The translations under genes were made by a program, and so were the position numbers. The notes under the pieces are model-generated. The model searched no databases and was not told the DNA's origin. It was given only the letters and a program-made list of their open reading frames with translations. A DNA stretch of 64,000 nt from Streptomyces mirabilis (lineage in GTDB: Bacteria > Actinomycetota > Actinomycetes > Streptomycetales > Streptomycetaceae): assembly GCF_018310535.1 (NCBI RefSeq), contig NZ_CP074102.1:7192001-7256000 (forward strand), given 5' to 3'. Shown piece by piece: positions 40,981 to 53,771 of the stretch. Numbering within the stretch: position 1 is the stretch's first letter; each line of letters opens with the position of its first letter.

Positions 40981-42999
40981 ATGACCACCCCGCACCCCGA
41001 GCCGTATACGGAACCCTTCTTCACTCCCGACCCGAAGTCGGCCGCCCACAGCCGCATCGCGGACTTCGCCCGATGGGCGGCCCGGCACCGGGGCGCCGAA
41101 GGGATCCAGGACCCCACGGACTACCGAGCCCTGTACCAGTGGTCCGTCACCGACCTCGAAGGGTTCTGGGCCGCGGTGTGGGAGTACTTCGACATCGACG
41201 CGACGACTGAGTACGAGCGGGTGCTGGCCGAGGAGACCATGCCCGGCGCCCGCTGGTTCCCCGGCACCACGCTCAACTACACGCATCACGCACTGCGCAA
41301 CCTGCAGCCGGACGCTCCCGCGATCACCGCCCTGGACGAGACCGGAGCCGGCTATGAGATCACGGGCCGGGAGCTGCGCGCCCGGGTCGCCTCCGTCGCT
41401 GCCAGCCTGCGCGACCTGGGCGTCGGACAGGGCGACCGGGTGGTGGGCTATCTGCCCAACACCCCCCACGCCGTCATCGCCTTCCTCGCCACCGCAAGCC
41501 TGGGCGCGGTGTGGTCGGTGTGCGGCCAGGACTACGCACCCAAGGCCGCCGCCGACCGCTTCACCCAGCTCGAACCCACGGTGCTCATCACCGCTGACGG
41601 CTACCTCTTCAACGGCGCCACCCACGACCGCCGCGCCGCCTCGTTCGAACTCGCCGCCGCCCTGCCGACGGTGAAGGCCACGGTGCTCGTGGACCACGTG
41701 GGCCTTGCGTGGCCCGAGGGCGGGGACTCGGGGCTGACGGTTCCCTGGGAGGACGCGGTCAGCCGTGTCGAGTACCTCACCATCGCCCCGGTGCCGTTCG
41801 ACCACCCCCTGTGGGTCGTCTTCTCCTCCGGCACCACCGGACTGCCCAAGGGCATCGTCCACGGGCACGGCGGGGTCCTGCTCGAACACCTCAAGACCCT
41901 CGGCCTGCACACCGATCTGGGCACCGGGGATCGCCTGCTGTGGTACACCACCACCCACTGGATGATGTGGAACCTGGTCGTCTCCACCCTGCTGACCGGT
42001 GCCACCACCTGCACCTACGACGGCAGCCCGGTTCCGCAGGCGCGTCCGGACGTCCTGTGGGAGCTGGCGGCCCGTCACAAAGTCACCGTCTTCGGCACCA
42101 GTCCTCAGTACCTGCTGACCATGGCCAAGCTGGGCATCGAACCCGCCGTGCACGACCTGTCGGCCATCCGCGTCGTCGGCTGCACCGGCTCCGCTCTGCC
42201 CGCCTCCGCCTACCCCTGGGTCCGCGACCACGTGGGCGCCAGCGTCCAGTTGGCCTCCACCAGCGGCGGTACGGACATCGTCTCCGGCTTCGCCGGCAGC
42301 GCCTCCACGACCCCCGTCTGGGCGGGGGAGCTGTCCGCCCCCAGCCTCGGCGTGGCCCTGGCCGCCTACGACGCGACGGGCACCCCTGTCCTCGACCAGG
42401 TCGGCGAACTGGTCGTCACCCGGCCCATGCCGTCCATGCCGCTGTACTTCTGGAACGACCCCGACGGCAGCCGCTACCGCGACGCCTACTTCGGCGCCTA
42501 CCCCGGTGTGTGGCGGCACGGCGACTGGATCACACTCACCTCGCACGGCTCGGTGGTCGTCCACGGCCGCTCCGACGCCACCCTCAACCGCAACGGCGTG
42601 CGCCTGGGCAGTGCCGACATCCACGACGTCGTCGAACGCCTCCCCGAGATCACCGAGGCTCTCGTCATCGGTGCGGAGGAACCCGACGGCCGCTACTGGA
42701 TGCCGCTCTTCGTGGTCCTCGCCGACGGGGTCGCCCTGGACGACTCCCTGCGCGTCCGGATCCGCGACGCGATCCGCACCGGGGCCTCACCCCGCCACGT
42801 CCCCGACGAGATCCTCGCCGTACGGGCCCTCCCGCACACGAAGACCGGCAAGAAGCTCGAGGTTCCCGTCAAGCGCCTGCTCCAGGGTGCCCCTGCCGAG
42901 CAAGTCCTGAACCCCGAGGCGGTCGACAATCCCGAGCTGATCGCCTACTTCGCCCGCCTGGGCGCGGAGCGGAACAAGCGGTCAGCACACGACACCTGA
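40981..42999 (+). CDS. acetoacetate-CoA ligase
   Basis: The 672-aa ANL-superfamily enzyme makes acyl-AMP and then the CoA thioester of acetoacetate or a related short keto acid. It has the acetoacetyl-CoA synthetase N-terminal domain (WSVTDLEGFWAAVWEYFDI), the P-loop VFSSGTTGLPKGIVHGHGG, a central TSGGTDIVSGF, the hinge RNGVRLGSADIHDVVE and the C-terminal catalytic Lys in KTGKKLEVPVKRL. It starts 16 bp after the monooxygenase with GAGGAG. Its presence suggests the pathway releases a free beta-keto acid. Confidence 0.92.
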   Translation: MTTPHPEPYTEPFFTPDPKSAAHSRIADFARWAARHRGAEGIQDPTDYRALYQWSVTDLEGFWAAVWEYFDIDATTEYERVLAEETMPGARWFPGTTLNYTHHALRNLQPDAPAITALDETGAGYEITGRELRARVASVAASLRDLGVGQGDRVVGYLPNTPHAVIAFLATASLGAVWSVCGQDYAPKAAADRFTQLEPTVLITADGYLFNGATHDRRAASFELAAALPTVKATVLVDHVGLAWPEGGDSGLTVPWEDAVSRVEYLTIAPVPFDHPLWVVFSSGTTGLPKGIVHGHGGVLLEHLKTLGLHTDLGTGDRLLWYTTTHWMMWNLVVSTLLTGATTCTYDGSPVPQARPDVLWELAARHKVTVFGTSPQYLLTMAKLGIEPAVHDLSAIRVVGCTGSALPASAYPWVRDHVGASVQLASTSGGTDIVSGFAGSASTTPVWAGELSAPSLGVALAAYDATGTPVLDQVGELVVTRPMPSMPLYFWNDPDGSRYRDAYFGAYPGVWRHGDWITLTSHGSVVVHGRSDATLNRNGVRLGSADIHDVVERLPEITEALVIGAEEPDGRYWMPLFVVLADGVALDDSLRVRIRDAIRTGASPRHVPDEILAVRALPHTKTGKKLEVPVKRLLQGAPAEQVLNPEAVDNPELIAYFARLGAERNKRSAHDT

Positions 43000-43081
43000 C
43001 GTCGGCCAGGGGACCACAGGCGCACGTGACAGCACCGGGTCCTTGTGCCCTGCCCGGCTCCGCAAACCCCGTCCCCAGGGG

Positions 43082-43116
43082 GTGGTGCCGGGGCGGTCAA
43101 CCCGCCCCGGCACCAC
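43082..43116 (+). terminator. 15-bp-stem hairpin between ligase and nitroreductase
   Basis: GTGGTGCCGGGGCGG (43082-43096) pairs perfectly with CCGCCCCGGCACCAC (43102-43116) around TCAAC. It may end the catabolic operon or act as an attenuator, since the nitroreductase gene starts 22 bp later with no other obvious promoter. Confidence 0.55.
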
Positions 43117-43138
43117 ACACAACCGAAGTAAGAGAGAA

Positions 43139-43765
43139 ATGATGAGCATGACCGACCGCGAACCGCAGGCCCTCGATGTCCTCGACGACGTCGGACGAAA
43201 GGTGCTGTTCACCGAGGCCCGCACCGCGAACACCTTCGCCGAGGTGGCCGTTGCCGACGACGAACTGGCCATGATCTGGGAACTCGCCCGCTGGTCGCCG
43301 AGCGCCGCCAACGGCCAGCCTCTGCGCGTGCTCTTCGTGCGGACCCGCGAGGGCAAGGAGCGACTCGTCCGGCATCTCGACGAGGGCAACAGGGCCAAGA
43401 CGCTCAGTGCGCCGGCCGTGGCGGTCCTGGCGTACGACCTCGACTTCCACGAGCAGATGCCGACCGTCTTCCCGGCCCGCGGGGACTTGCTGCGAGCGGC
43501 GTTCGCCGACCAGATCGACGCGCGCGAGAGCATCGCGGCCTACAACTCGGCACTCCAGACCGGGGTCTTCCTGCTCGCGGTCCGCGCGGCGGGGTTCGGG
43601 GCCGGTCCCATGGCGGGCTTCGACAAGGCCGGCGTGGACGAGGAGTTCTTCGCCGGTACCAGCTGGCGCTCGCATCTGGTGGTCAACATCGGTCACCCCG
43701 GTGCCGACCCGTGGTTCCCGCGGCTGCCCCGCGTGCCCGTCGAGCACGCCCTCGCCTGGGCCTGA
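43139..43765 (+). CDS. nitroreductase family protein (RutE-like)
   Basis: The 208-aa FMN-dependent oxidoreductase resembles malonic semialdehyde reductase RutE. Features are FTEARTANTFAEVAVADDEL, WELARWSPSAANGQPLRVLF (FMN site), SAPAVAVLAYD, and the late FGAGPMAGFDKAGVDEEFF. It reduces nitro groups, quinones or semialdehydes with NAD(P)H. Three in-frame ATGs (43139, 43142, 43148) share one AAGAGAG site. It lies 139 bp after the ligase and may or may not belong to the same operon. Confidence 0.88.
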   Translation: MMSMTDREPQALDVLDDVGRKVLFTEARTANTFAEVAVADDELAMIWELARWSPSAANGQPLRVLFVRTREGKERLVRHLDEGNRAKTLSAPAVAVLAYDLDFHEQMPTVFPARGDLLRAAFADQIDARESIAAYNSALQTGVFLLAVRAAGFGAGPMAGFDKAGVDEEFFAGTSWRSHLVVNIGHPGADPWFPRLPRVPVEHALAWA

Positions 43766-44159
43766 CGGCACTGCAGCCGCCTGGTTGCGCGGGATCCGAA
43801 GTCCGATCAGCCCGAGAGTGGTCGGCGTGGAAGTGAGAGGTGCCATGCCGTGGGCGCCGGTGCTCTCCTGAGTACCGGCGCTCATTTCTTCTCCCCTGCC
43901 CGGGGTGGCTGTGATGGACTTTCTGGAAGCGACCGTCCTCATAGCGGCCATCAACGAGTGGCTTCAGCCCGGGTGATCATGAGGTGCCGTGTGTCATGCG
44001 GAGAGTGAGCGCCTGGAGGGGGAGTTCTCGCGCTCGGTGACGCAATGCAGAGCCGACCGAGCCCGCACCGAGCGGCCAACAGCGCCCCACGAACTGCACC
44101 AGTGACAGGAGCACCCGTTGCTGCGCTGGCGGATCGCTCTGGCCCGAAAGAGAAAACCC
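43766..44159. other. 394-bp intergenic region, nothing supported
   Basis: No convincing gene. A 20-codon frame from ATG 43914 (MDFLEATVLIAAINEWLQPG) has no ribosome-binding site. Long minus-strand frames here are antisense artefacts of GC-rich repeats. Confidence 0.4.
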
Positions 44160-44402
44160 GTGAGTAACCAGACAAAGCACATGTGTATCGCTATCACCTC
44201 CGTGGTGGTGGCGGGCGGAGCCGTAGTCGGTGTCGGGGGTACCGCGTCGGCTGCGGTGTCCGAGCATGTCCAGCACCCGGCTGTCGGTGTCGCGGCCGAC
44301 AACCACCGCTCGGGCGGCGGCGATGAGCACAACTGGGACCGGAGCGACGACCGCCGGTCGGGCCGCGATCACGACTACTGCCGGGACAGCGACCACGCAT
44401 AG
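44160..44402 (+). CDS. small secreted HVQHPAV protein, interrupted by in-frame TAG
   Basis: The 80-aa product begins at GTG 44160 and has a signal peptide (MCIAITSVVVAGGAVVGVGG, then TASAAVS). The mature start SEHVQHPAVGVAADNHRSGG is paralogous to the protein at 33126, and a Asp/Arg/His-rich tail follows (RSDDRRSGRDHDYCRDSDHA). TAG at 44400-44402 ends it. The same frame then stays open for 48 codons to TGA at 44547-44549, with the same composition (RSDRDRDYRRDRGDGHRRDH). The original protein was thus probably about 129 aa, and the TAG is a nonsense mutation or a readthrough codon. Function is unknown. Confidence 0.65.
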   Translation: MSNQTKHMCIAITSVVVAGGAVVGVGGTASAAVSEHVQHPAVGVAADNHRSGGGDEHNWDRSDDRRSGRDHDYCRDSDHA

Positions 44403-44549
44403 CGCTCGGACCGCGACCGCGACTACCGCCGGGACCGTGGTGACGGCCACCGCCGGGACCACGGCACCAGCTCCTCGTGGGGCGATCGCGGTGGGGACCG
44501 CGACGGCGGGAGCCACTACAACCACGACCGGCAGGGCAGTGGCCGCTGA

Positions 44550-44786
44550 CACGAACACGGCTCTTGCCAGGCAACCGAGGTTGCCTGCATCCCTGTGATG
44601 CCCCCCCCGGCGGTCAGCGGTGGCTTTGTCTGCTCCTGCCGACCGGCCGGACACCCCGGCGACCGCGCGAGATGTTGCCGGTGTCAGCCGGTCCCCAGGT
44701 ATGCGGCACTCCGCTGCCCCGACAAAAGAGCACGCTCTCGAGCCGCCGACGCCGACGCCGCGGATTGTCCCCGTGCTGAAGCGGTG
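44550..44786. other. 237-bp spacer, no gene
   Basis: Convergent spacer between the interrupted small protein and the minus-strand SRPBCC gene. No structure is strong enough to call. Confidence 0.35.
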
Positions 44787-45200
44787 TCAGCGTTCTGCGT
44801 CTTCCACCGCCTGCTTAATGCCGCGCAATGCCACGTCGAGGCCGTGATGGATCTGCTCGGCTTCCGTGTGCTCGGTATGCAGCTCCACGGTGAGGCGGCA
44901 GGTATCGGCGGTCTCACCAGGGCCCACGTGCAGCTGCCCGTGATAGTCGTGCGGCCCTGGCACACCCCACTCCAGGCTCTTGCCGTCCTCGACCACTGCC
45001 AGCCACGCCTCACTGGTCACGTCCTGTTCCGGCGCATCAACGGGTTCGACGTGGGCGGTGACGGTGACCTTGTCGCCGTAGTGAGGGCGCGCGGCCCTGA
45101 GCCGCGGCATGTAGGAATGCAGATGCTGCACATCGGACAGGTAGGCAAAGAGCCGGTCCGAGGGCACGTGCACGGTGATGCTGTCACTGTAGTCACCCAT
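44787..45200 (-). CDS. SRPBCC-family (polyketide cyclase-like) protein
   Basis: The 137-aa START-like protein begins MGDYSDSITVHVPSDRLFAY, where the aromatic-rich first strand and LSDVQHLHSYMPRL are typical of the coenzyme Q-binding/Pcyc-like SRPBCC group. It ends in the long C-terminal helix (EQIHHGLDVALRGIKQAVED). Such small Streptomyces proteins occur in stress and membrane contexts. The ligand is unknown. The ATG at 45200 follows a GGGGGA stretch, and longer in-frame starts lack support. Confidence 0.78.
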   Translation of the reverse strand: MGDYSDSITVHVPSDRLFAYLSDVQHLHSYMPRLRAARPHYGDKVTVTAHVEPVDAPEQDVTSEAWLAVVEDGKSLEWGVPGPHDYHGQLHVGPGETADTCRLTVELHTEHTEAEQIHHGLDVALRGIKQAVEDAER

Positions 45201-47840
<2,640 letters not shown>

Positions 47841-47844
<4 letters not shown>

Positions 47845-48757
47845 GCAATGTGACGCGGAAACACACCGCACTGCCCAAGGCCCGGATCCTCATCGAGGCA
47901 CTCCCGTGGCTGACCCGCCACAACGGCAAGACGGTCGTCATCAAGTTCGGCGGAAACGCCATGGTGAACGAGGAGCTGAAGGCCGCCTTCGCCCAGGACG
48001 TGGTGTTCCTGCGGCAGGCAGGACTCAAGCCCGTCGTCGTGCACGGCGGCGGCCCGCAGATCAGCGCCGCCCTCGACCGGCACGGCATCGTCAGCGAGTT
48101 CAAGGCGGGCCTGCGCGTCACCACCGAGGACGCCATGGACGTCGTACGCATGGTCCTGGCCGGTCAGGTGCAGCGCGAGCTGGTCGGACTGCTCAACCAG
48201 CACGGGCCGCTCGCCGTCGGCATGACCGGCGAGGACGCGCACACCATCACCGCCACCAAGCACCAGCCCGAGATCGACGGGGAGTTGGTCGACATCGGGC
48301 GGGTGGGCGAGATCACCGCGATCGACACGGGCGCGATCGAGGCACTGCTCGCCGACGGCCGGATCCCGGTCGTCTCCTCGATCGCCCGGAGCCAGGACGA
48401 CGGACATGTCTACAACGTCAATGCTGATACGGCGGCTGCGGCTCTCGCTGCGGCACTGGGCGCCGAAACCCTCATGGTCCTCACGGACGTCGAGGGCCTC
48501 TACGAGGACTGGCCCGACAGCGACGAGGTGATCAGCCGTCTGACCGCCTCCGAACTGGAAAAGCTGCTGCCCGAACTGGCCAGCGGCATGGTGCCGAAGA
48601 TGGAGGGCTGTCTGCACGCCGTGCGCAACGGCGTCACCACCGCCCGCGTCATCGACGGCCGGGTCCAGCACTCGATCCTGCTGGAGATCTTCACCGACGA
48701 GGGGATCGGCACGATGGTCGTGCCGGACGCACGGCCCGATGAACAGGGGGACGCCGA

Positions 48758-48761
<4 letters not shown>
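47841..48761 (+). CDS. argB: acetylglutamate kinase
   Basis: It phosphorylates N-acetylglutamate and is the usual point of arginine feedback inhibition. The 306-aa protein has the amino-acid kinase fold with [39 protein letters not shown] and [20 protein letters not shown]. The N-terminal extension ([19 protein letters not shown]) fits the arginine-sensitive hexameric type. The ATG overlaps the argJ stop (ATGA). Confidence 0.97.
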
Positions 48762-49963
<1,202 letters not shown>

Positions 49964-49973
49964 GACGACGACG

Positions 49974-50510
49974 ATGAGCCAGGCGCAGGATCACGAGCAC
50001 GTCGGGCCTGCCGTGCCGCAGACCCGCACCGCACGCCACCGCCGGATCGTGGACATCCTCAACCGGCAACCGGTGCGATCCCAGAGCCAGTTGGCGAAGC
50101 TTCTCGCCGACGACGGGCTGAGCGTCACGCAGGCGACGCTCTCCCGGGACCTGGACGAGCTGAACGCGGTGAAGATCCGCAACAACGACGGCGACCTCAT
50201 CTACGCGGTGCCGAGCGAGGGCGGTTTCCGCACCCCCCGCGCGCCGCTGGGGGAGTCGGCGAAGGAGGAGCGGATGCGGCGGCTCTCGGCGGAGCTGCTG
50301 ATCTCCGCGGAGGCGTCCGCGAACCTCGTGGTTCTCCGTACCCCGCCGGGGGCGGCGCAGTTCCTCGCCTCCGCCATCGACCAGGCCGAGCTGCAGGACA
50401 TTCTCGGGACGATCGCCGGTGACGACACGTTGCTGCTGATCAGTCGTAATCCGACGGGCGGGCAGGCCTTGGCCGATCACCTGTTGCGGTTGGCTCAGAA
50501 CAATCATTGA
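49974..50510 (+). CDS. argR: arginine repressor
   Basis: Hexameric arginine-responsive repressor of the arg genes. The 178-aa protein has an N-terminal winged HTH (about 20-90: [20 protein letters not shown], then [17 protein letters not shown]) and a C-terminal arginine-binding/oligomerisation domain ([17 protein letters not shown]). It starts 11 bp after argD, is the last gene of the cluster and is followed by a strong hairpin. ARG-box-like sequences at argC and argG are its expected sites. Confidence 0.97.
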   Translation: MSQAQDHEHVGPAVPQTRTARHRRIVDILNRQPVRSQSQLAKLLADDGLSVTQATLSRDLDELNAVKIRNNDGDLIYAVPSEGGFRTPRAPLGESAKEERMRRLSAELLISAEASANLVVLRTPPGAAQFLASAIDQAELQDILGTIAGDDTLLLISRNPTGGQALADHLLRLAQNNH

Positions 50511-50523
50511 GCTGTACGACGGT

Positions 50524-50554
50524 GGAGGCGCACCCCGGGTTGGGGTGCGCCTCC
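50524..50554. terminator. bidirectional terminator between argR and apbE
   Basis: GGAGGCGCACCCC (50524-50536) pairs with GGGGTGCGCCTCC (50542-50554) around GGGTT, 14 bp after argR and 5 bp before the convergent apbE stop. Confidence 0.75.
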
Positions 50555-50558
50555 GGTC

Positions 50559-51347
50559 TCACCCCAGGCGTTGAGCCAAGCCCCCGGTGCATCTGACCTC
50601 GTCTCCCGCCGTGATCAGTAAGGCCTCGATGTCGGGGAGGGACTCCAGCCAGGTCAGGGCCTCTCGGGAGCCCATCGCGAAGGCTGCTGTCGCCCAGGCG
50701 TCCACCCAGGTCAGGTGGGGACCCACCACGGTCACGGCGACCAGGTCGGTGACCGCGGAGCGGCCGGTGCGGGGGTCGACGATGTGGGCGCCGCGTTCGG
50801 CGGTGCCGGAGGTGGCCACGGACAGTTCGTCGACTCCGGCCGCGGAGACCACGGCCGCGAGTGAACCGGGACGCAGCGGGTCCGAGACGCCGACCCGCCA
50901 CGGGCGGTGCGTGCCGGGCGCGCCGAGCAGCTGGACGTCGCCGCCGCCGTTCACGCTGACTCCGCCGGCGCCGGCCGCCGCCAGGTGGCGGGCCACGCGC
51001 TCGGTCGCCCAGCCCTTGACGATCCCCGTCGGGTCGAGCCGGCCCTCGTACGTCGAGCTGAACCAGCCGTCGCTGACCCGCTCCGCCTCGGCGCACAGGC
51101 CGAGCACCTCGGCGACCTCCGGATCGCACTCCTCGACCGTCAGCTCACCGCGCGCGAGGCGCGAGATCTGGCTGTCCTCCCGATAGGTGCTGAACACCTC
51201 GTCCGCCCGGTGGAGTTGGGTGACCGCCTCCTCCAACGCGGTCCGCACGGCCGTGGGTTCGCCGCCGCGCACGTCGAAGGAGAAGACGGTGCCCATGACT
51301 TCTTCCGCGTGCCGCAGGGCGGGCGGCTCCTGGTCCGGGTCAGCCAC
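50559..51347 (-). CDS. apbE: FAD:protein FMN transferase
   Basis: It attaches FMN covalently to a Ser/Thr of target proteins outside the membrane, using FAD and Mg2+. The 262-aa protein has EVMGTVFSFDVRG, the conserved DPTGIVKGWA (flavin/metal site) and NGGGDVQLLG, and a late TWVDAWATAAFAMG. No lipobox or clear signal peptide follows the chosen GTG at 51347. A longer frame to 51407 exists but overlaps the FMN-binding gene fully. It overlaps that gene's stop by 8 bp, so enzyme and substrate protein are probably coupled. Confidence 0.9.
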   Translation of the reverse strand: MADPDQEPPALRHAEEVMGTVFSFDVRGGEPTAVRTALEEAVTQLHRADEVFSTYREDSQISRLARGELTVEECDPEVAEVLGLCAEAERVSDGWFSSTYEGRLDPTGIVKGWATERVARHLAAAGAGGVSVNGGGDVQLLGAPGTHRPWRVGVSDPLRPGSLAAVVSAAGVDELSVATSGTAERGAHIVDPRTGRSAVTDLVAVTVVGPHLTWVDAWATAAFAMGSREALTWLESLPDIEALLITAGDEVRCTGGLAQRLG

Positions 51348-51804
51348 CGGCCTTGTCCAGGGCCGACTGCAGGGACTGCTTGTAACCGGTGCTGGTGTAG
51401 GTGGCACCGGAGACGGCGTCGATGGTCGCGTTCCCGGCCGCGACCGCCTCCTGGTTGAGCTTGGGCACGGCCATCGCGGTCTTCTGGTCGCTCAGCCCGC
51501 CCTTGGGCGCCTGCACGGCCTCGGACTTGGTGATCTTTCCGCCGCTGACGGTGATACGGACCTGGACCGGCCCGTACTGGGTCTGCGTGACGTCGCCGGT
51601 GACCGTCTGGGCCCCCGCGGACGACTGCTGCGCGCTGCCGCCCTGGGGCGACTCCTGTCCCACCACCGACTGCTGGGGCGCTCCACCCTGTGCCGACGCG
51701 GACGCCGGATCGGAGGCGGGCTTCAGCGACAGCAGCAGGACGATTCCGGACACGGTGGCGGCGCCGGCCAGCACGACACGCCGCAAGGGGTGGCTCTTCT
51801 TCAT
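51340..51804 (-). CDS. FMN-binding domain protein (flavinylated electron carrier), copy A
   Basis: The 154-aa exported or anchored protein has an N-terminal hydrophobic segment (VVLAGAATVSGIVLLLSL), a Ser/Gln/Gly-rich linker (about 32-65) and an FMN_bind domain ending in AVSGATYTSTGYKQSLQSAL. The Thr in SGAT is the expected FMN attachment site for ApbE. The protein would carry electrons on the outer face of the membrane. It is paralogous to copy B at 53285. Confidence 0.9.
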   Translation of the reverse strand: MKKSHPLRRVVLAGAATVSGIVLLLSLKPASDPASASAQGGAPQQSVVGQESPQGGSAQQSSAGAQTVTGDVTQTQYGPVQVRITVSGGKITKSEAVQAPKGGLSDQKTAMAVPKLNQEAVAAGNATIDAVSGATYTSTGYKQSLQSALDKAGG

Positions 51805-51823
51805 CGCTCCTGACTCCCGTCGC

Positions 51824-53203
51824 TCACATCTCGAACGACTCGTGATGGATGCGGCGGGCGGGAACCCCCGCGCCGCGCAGTGCTTCGTAGACCTGCTGCG
51901 CGAAGCCGGGCGGCCCGCACATGAAGACGTCGTGGCGGTCGATGTCCGGCAGCTTGCGGCTCAGGGTCTCCGCCGAGATGTCCGGGCGCTCGCCCTCCGG
52001 GCTGTTCACCGCGTACATCAACCGGGCCCCGCGCTCCTCGGCGATCGCCGCCAGCTCGTCCCACAGGGCCAGGTCCTGGGTGGTGTTGGCCCGGTAGAGC
52101 AGCGTCAGGTCACCCGCCGCGCCGGGCAGCGTCTCGAACAGCGCCCGCATCGGAGTGATGCCGACCCCGCCCGCCACCAGCAGCACCTTGCCCCGGCTGC
52201 GCTTGCCCGCCGTCAGCGCCCCGTACGGGCCCTCGGCCCAGACCCGGGTGCCTGGCTGCAGGTCGCGCAGCGCCGAGCTGTGGTCGCCGATCGCCTTCAC
52301 CGTGATGCGCAGCATGTTGGGGCGGGGCGCCGCCGACAGTGAGTACGGGTGGGAGCTGAGCCGCATGCCCGGCGCCAGGAAGCGCCAGCGGAAGAACTGC
52401 CCGGCCTCGGCGCCCATGCGGTGCAGCTTGCGCCCGCTGATCAGCACCGAGACGATCCCGGGGGTCTCCTCGATCACGGCCTCGACCCGCATCCGGTGCT
52501 TCAGGTTCAACCGGATCGGCGAGAGGATGCGGTACCAGATCACCAGGGCCGTCACCGACCCGTACAGCCCGTACCAGACCGTCTTGGCGGTCGGCTCGAC
52601 GGCGAACTCGTTGCCCGTGGACAGCTGGTGCCAGAACGTCAGGAAGACGGCGGCGTAGGTGAGCAGGTGGATGTGGTACCAGGTGTCGTAGCCCATCCTG
52701 CGGCGCACCGGGCCCATGGAGAGCAGGCCGATCAGGAACAGCAGACCGGTGCCGATCGCCGCCTTGCCCATGTCGGGCAGCTGGTTGATCGAGTCGATGG
52801 TCTGCTGGACGATGTCGCCGAAGCTCTTGCCGGCCTGCAGCGCGTAGCCCCACATGATCAGCACGAGGTGCGCGAGGACCAGGCAGATCGTGTACCGGCC
52901 GCTCATGGCGTGCCAGCGTGCCACCCGGTCCGAGCCCACCCGGCGCTCCAGGGCAGGCACCCGGGCCATCTGCAGCACCACCAGCGCCATCAGATACCCC
53001 GCGAGCAGTCCGGTGATCCGGCCCGCGTTGAGGATCCTGCTGTTGTCGTCGGCGATGGACGGGGTGTTGCTCCACCACAGCCAGATGACCCCGGCCGCGC
53101 CCGCCCCGACGGCGAGCAGCAGTGGGACGGCGGGGGAGCGTCGTGGGCGAATACGGCGCAAGGTCTGGCGCCGCGCGGCGCGGCCACCGGCGATCGTGGA
53201 CAC
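51824..53203 (-). CDS. ferric-reductase-like transmembrane flavoprotein, copy A
   Basis: The 459-aa protein has about six N-terminal helices with histidines placed for heme (WHAMSGRYTICLVLAHL; WYHIHLLTYAAVFLTFWHQL) and a C-terminal cytoplasmic ferredoxin-reductase part. The latter has FAD-binding RWRFLAPGM/SHPYSLS, GGVGITPMRAL and the NAD-binding end CGPPGFAQQVYEAL. It moves electrons from cytoplasmic NAD(P)H across the membrane, probably to the FMN-binding protein next to it. It is closely related to copy B at 53772. Confidence 0.92.
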   Translation of the reverse strand: MSTIAGGRAARRQTLRRIRPRRSPAVPLLLAVGAGAAGVIWLWWSNTPSIADDNSRILNAGRITGLLAGYLMALVVLQMARVPALERRVGSDRVARWHAMSGRYTICLVLAHLVLIMWGYALQAGKSFGDIVQQTIDSINQLPDMGKAAIGTGLLFLIGLLSMGPVRRRMGYDTWYHIHLLTYAAVFLTFWHQLSTGNEFAVEPTAKTVWYGLYGSVTALVIWYRILSPIRLNLKHRMRVEAVIEETPGIVSVLISGRKLHRMGAEAGQFFRWRFLAPGMRLSSHPYSLSAAPRPNMLRITVKAIGDHSSALRDLQPGTRVWAEGPYGALTAGKRSRGKVLLVAGGVGITPMRALFETLPGAAGDLTLLYRANTTQDLALWDELAAIAEERGARLMYAVNSPEGERPDISAETLSRKLPDIDRHDVFMCGPPGFAQQVYEALRGAGVPARRIHHESFEM

Positions 53204-53284
53204 GGTTCCTCCGTGGTCGTCCGTGGGGACGGGGCTAGGGGAGAGGCCCCTGGCCCAGAGATACGGGCCTCGACGGCCGTGCGT

Positions 53285-53764
53285 TCAGAGGCCTGCCGAG
53301 TCCAGTGCTGATTGGAGGGACTGCTTGTATCCGTCGCTGGTGTACGAGGCCCCCGAGACGGAGTCGATCTGGGCGCTTTGCGCCGCCAGCGCCTCCCTCC
53401 TGAGCTGGGGAATTGCGTAACTGTTGATCTCCTGGTCCCGTGGGTTGTCCGTGGGATAGGAGACCGCGGTCACGTCGGTGATCTTGCCGTTCTTCAGCGT
53501 GACGCGCACCTGGACGGGGCCCCAGCGGGTCTGGATCGTGTCACCGGTGACGGTCTTGGTGCCGGTGGTCTTCGTGCTTCCGGGTGATGGCGTCCGGGAG
53601 GGCGCCTGGGACTGCGACGGCGACCGCCCGGCGGACGAGGATGCCTGCGCCACGGTCGGCGGCGTGTGCGGCTTGAGCGACAGCAGCAGGACGAAACCGG
53701 TGACGGTGGTGGCCGCCGCCAGCGTCACGCGGCGCAGCGGACGGTGCTTCTTCAGGGCGTGCAA
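53285..53764 (-). CDS. FMN-binding domain protein, copy B
   Basis: The 159-aa paralogue of copy A has an N-terminal hydrophobic segment (RRVTLAAATTVTGFVLLLSL), a Ser/Pro/Thr-rich linker and an FMN_bind domain ending SVSGASYTSDGYKQSLQSAL. The FMN-acceptor position is Ser in SGAS rather than Thr. The start is uncertain: TTG at 53764 directly after the upstream stop and a weak AGGTCACC site is preferred. It is translated 7 bp after copy B of the reductase. Confidence 0.85.
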   Translation of the reverse strand: MHALKKHRPLRRVTLAAATTVTGFVLLLSLKPHTPPTVAQASSSAGRSPSQSQAPSRTPSPGSTKTTGTKTVTGDTIQTRWGPVQVRVTLKNGKITDVTAVSYPTDNPRDQEINSYAIPQLRREALAAQSAQIDSVSGASYTSDGYKQSLQSALDSAGL

Positions 53765-53771
53765 GGTGACC

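Noticed and set aside
43914..43976. 20-codon frame MDFLEATVLIAAINEWLQPG
   Set aside because: No ribosome-binding site, no promoter and no comparative support.
43977..44654. 225-codon minus-strand frame rich in Val and Ala
   Set aside because: It is the antisense shadow of the Asp/Arg/His repeats of the gene at 44160.
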